Assembly (NCBI GenBank): GCA_024509875.1
Contig: JAMPIV010010573.1
Location: 186,001-250,000 of the forward strand
Origin: Oreohelix idahoensis
Lineage: Eukaryota; Mollusca; Gastropoda; Stylommatophora; Oreohelicidae
DNA: 64,000 bases
Direction of reading: 5' to 3'
Each line of letters begins with the position of its first letter. Positions within the stretch are counted from its first letter, which is position 1. Below are positions 61,174 through 64,000 of the stretch, piece by piece. The notes below the pieces were generated by a model that saw only the letters and a program-made list of their open reading frames with translations, was not told the DNA's origin and did no database searches. The position numbers were made by a program, and so were the translations under genes.

Positions 61174-64000
61174 CATTCAAACGGTCAATGCAGTGGTGAC
61201 AAGAGCTCAAGCTCTTAATCCCCCAACTTCATCTTATAATAGTAATGAAGTTGATAGCCAAGACGAGCACTTGGTGATTTCCCATGACTCGTTTGTTAAA
61301 CGTCAAGAAGAGGATCCTTCTTTGAAGAAATACTTCCTTCTTGCAAAGAAAGGGGATCCCAATCAAAATACGAATCACAAATCGTATATCACTATGAAGA
61401 ATGGTATATTGGTACGAATGGTACAACACTCGGACAAGTCTATGCACTCGCAAATTCTTGTGCCTAAGTGTATGAGAGCCTTAATTCTTCGGCATGCACA
61501 CGATTCTCAGTGTGCGGGACACATGGGTTTTTCCAGAACTAAAACTAGAGTCCTTGCGTCATTCTTTTGGCCATTCGTGAATAAAGACATCCGAATTTAT
61601 TGCCGATCTTGCAAAATTTGTCAAGAGGTCAAGTCTAGGGGTCCGAGACATGCTGCTCCTATTCAGGCTGCAGATATTCCGATTCGGCCGTTTCAGAAAA
61701 TGGCTATAGACATCATTGGTCCGTTCAAAATTAAGTCAGCCAGAGGACACCAATTTATCCTCACTTGCGTGGACATGTGCACGCGTTGGCCAGAGGCTAT
61801 TCCTCTGAAGAGCATATCAACTGTCGATATCGCTGATGCTCTTTGGCTCGTATTTTCTCGTCTGGGATTCCCCGGAGAAATACTGTCGGATCACGGCACT
61901 CAGTTAATTTCGGACGTTATGTCTCAGGTAATGGCTACGCTAGACATTAAAAGGTCTCTCAGTAGTATTTATCATCCAATGTCCAATGGATTGGTAGAAC
62001 GTCTTAACAGGACACTAAAGAACTTACTTGGCAAGATAACGGAGGATCATCCTGAAGATTGGGACAGGGTTTTACCTGCAGTCCTCTTTGCCTATAGAGA
62101 GGTTCCCAACGAGCATACAGGGTTTTCTCCTTTCGAACTTGTCTTTGGCGCGCAACCGCGCGGGCCAATGTCCTTGTTACACGATTTGATAACTTCCGAT
62201 AATATTGACGATGATACACAATCGTCATATGAATATGTTATAGCTCTTAGAGAAAAGATTATCGAATCGTGCAGGTTAGCAACTTCATCTTCCGAATTTG
62301 CGAAAGAAAAAGCTAGGCGATTTGCTAATAAGAAAAGACGCCTACGTCAACTTTGTCCTGGAGACAAAGCATATGTCTTACTGCCCTCAAGAGAGAATAG
62401 ACTTCTCATTTCTTGGAAGGGTCCATACACTATAGTCTCGAAAATTTCTGATGTCGACTATATTGTCGATGTGGATGGAAGGCATAAAACCTTCCATATA
62501 AATATGTTAACAGAGTTTATTGAACGTCCAGACTATTTACAGCCTATTTTCCAGGCGACGGACGACTCTCCAGTTCAACATGGTCACATCTCATCCCTGT
62601 CCGTTATACAGGATGAGGAAACTATTTTTTCTGACGTGAACTTACCTCTTCCTACGATTCCACTTATTTCAACGGAATCGTGGAGAGACGTTACAGTCTC
62701 TTCTAACTTGTCTTTTGAGGAACAACGTCAAGTATCCTCTACGTTACAATCATATCAGGATGTCCTTACCGACATTCCTGGACACACAGATGTCATAGAA
62801 CATGACATCATACTTACTGATCGTAATCCGATCAGAGTAAGACCATACCCAATACCTATTCATTTTCAAGCACAAGTCGAGAAAGAATTGGATGAAATGA
62901 TTCAACTACAAATAATTGAACCATCCACTTCAGCTTATTCTTCGTCGATAGTTATTGTTCGAAAGAAAGACAATAACATACGTCTTTGCGTTGATTATCG
63001 CAAATTAAATCAAGTTACGAAGTTCGATGCTGAACCTATGCCGTTATTAGATGATCTACTTATTAGACTTTCTAAAGCTAAATTCTTTACTAAACTAGAC
63101 TTGTCGAAAGGTTATTGGCAAGTCCCATTGACGGAACACGCCAAACCTCTCACTGCTTTTTCGACACCTAGGGGTCTGTTTCAATGGAATTTTATGCCTT
63201 TCGGGCTTATGAACGCCCCAGCGACTTTCGTGCGCATGATGCGACGAATTCTATCAGATCGTGCAGATGTCATTGCATATTTAGACGACATCTGTCTTTT
63301 CAGCGATACTTGGGAAGAACACTATGTGGGTCTGAAGGAATTGCTATCTACTCTACGTGAGCATAGTTTGACTGCTAAACCCTCTAAAGCTTTTGTTGGG
63401 TTTAGTGAAATTTCCTTCCTAGGTCATCGAGTTGGTCATGGTCTGTTGAAGACAGAGGACCAAAACATTTCAAAGATATTAAATATCTCGGTTCCGAAGA
63501 CAAAAAAGCAAGTGCGTAGTCTCTTGGGATTGATACAATTCTATGGAAGATTCATTGAGAATCTGTCCTCCATTATGGCACCACTTTCAACGTTATTGAA
63601 AAAAGGTTCTCCTAATATGGTGCGTTGGTCCCAAGAATGCCAATCTTCATTGGATCAGGTTAAGAATTTGTTCTCATCTCATCCTATCTTAAGACTACCG
63701 ACGATTGATAAGACTTTTGTCCTTCGTAGTGATGCCTCTTCCACTGGCATTGGAGCGGCACTAATGCAGGAATATTCAGGAACTCTGCATCCTGTAATGT
63801 ATATTTCTAGGAAGCTGAATGCGGCAGAAAGGAATTACTCGGTTTTGGACCGTGAATTGTTGGCTATGGTTTGGTCCATTCTTAAGCTACAAAGGTTCCT
63901 TCTGGGCGCGCATTTCTTTATGGAAACCGACCAAAAAGCTCTTACGGCTATGCAAAGTAAGGATTTGAAGAGCTCGAGATCTACTCGTTATGCTATTGCT
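61174..64000 (+). pseudogene. pol: Pol of element C after a 1-nt frameshift, cut by window end
   Basis: Downstream of the extra A the frame matching element B is open to the last base. It contains the integrase zinc module and D-D-E core, a GPY-like module, RT with YLDD (~63280) and RNase H to about the last 50 codons. One visible coding difference is CATCGAGTTGG (63430) versus CATCGACTTGG in B. It lacks its own start; the protein would need the frame corrected. Confidence 0.88.

Larger units (their letters stand above)
56605..64000 (+). mobile_element. LTR retrotransposon C (Gmr1-like), 3' end beyond window
   Basis: Second near-identical copy of element B: LTR, leader, gag and pol run to the window end, which lies in RNase H. 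It is inserted in family 3 gag. The 3' LTR and TSD are outside. Only scattered single-base differences from B were seen (for example 57672, 58341 and 63430) plus homopolymer length changes. Confidence 0.95.

Overview
This is animal (metazoan) DNA made almost entirely of transposable elements. I found no host protein-coding gene, rRNA or free-standing tRNA gene. Long AT-rich non-coding stretches, tRNA-headed SINEs, APE-type LINEs, hAT and Tc1 transposons and Ty3/gypsy-type LTR elements point to an invertebrate. A mollusc or other lophotrochozoan is my guess, but nothing here proves it.

Layout. 1-~7.6 kb: the 3' part of LTR element A, with one uninterrupted 1686-codon gag-pol frame. ~7.8-16.1 kb: a graveyard of LINE fragments (one carrying RNase H), a small inverted-repeat element, a reverse-strand hAT remnant and SINEs. 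17.05-34.66 kb: one full-length ~3.2 kb LINE bounded by an 11-bp target-site duplication (TSD). It is split by three independent LTR insertions, each with its own 5-bp TSD: a complete 9.5 kb element (family 2), a 2.5 kb solo LTR carrying a ~950-bp tract of almost only A and C, and a reverse-oriented 2.4 kb solo LTR. 34.7-38.3 kb: no recognisable gene, with one degenerate tandem array. 38.45-39.75 kb: a Tc1 element inside a TA microsatellite. 39.8-40.3 kb: a SINE.

40.5-64.0 kb is a second nest. A reverse-strand family-3 LTR element carries a hAT transposon (8-bp TSD) that appears to sit in its 3' LTR, and that hAT carries the full-length LTR element B. The family-3 gag is further hit by a 335-bp SINE-like element and by LTR element C, which runs off the window. 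B and C are near-identical, recent copies of one family related to A.

The most notable biology is the pol domain order. In families A/B/C and 2, integrase lies upstream of reverse transcriptase and RNase H, the order described for Gmr1-like Ty3/gypsy elements rather than ordinary gypsy. These elements also share a long Ala/Glu/Lys coiled coil at the Gag N-terminus. The A/B/C leader has repeated RNA hairpins and a splice-acceptor-like site just before gag, and the LTRs carry a conserved dyad box. Nesting order and TSDs give a relative insertion chronology.
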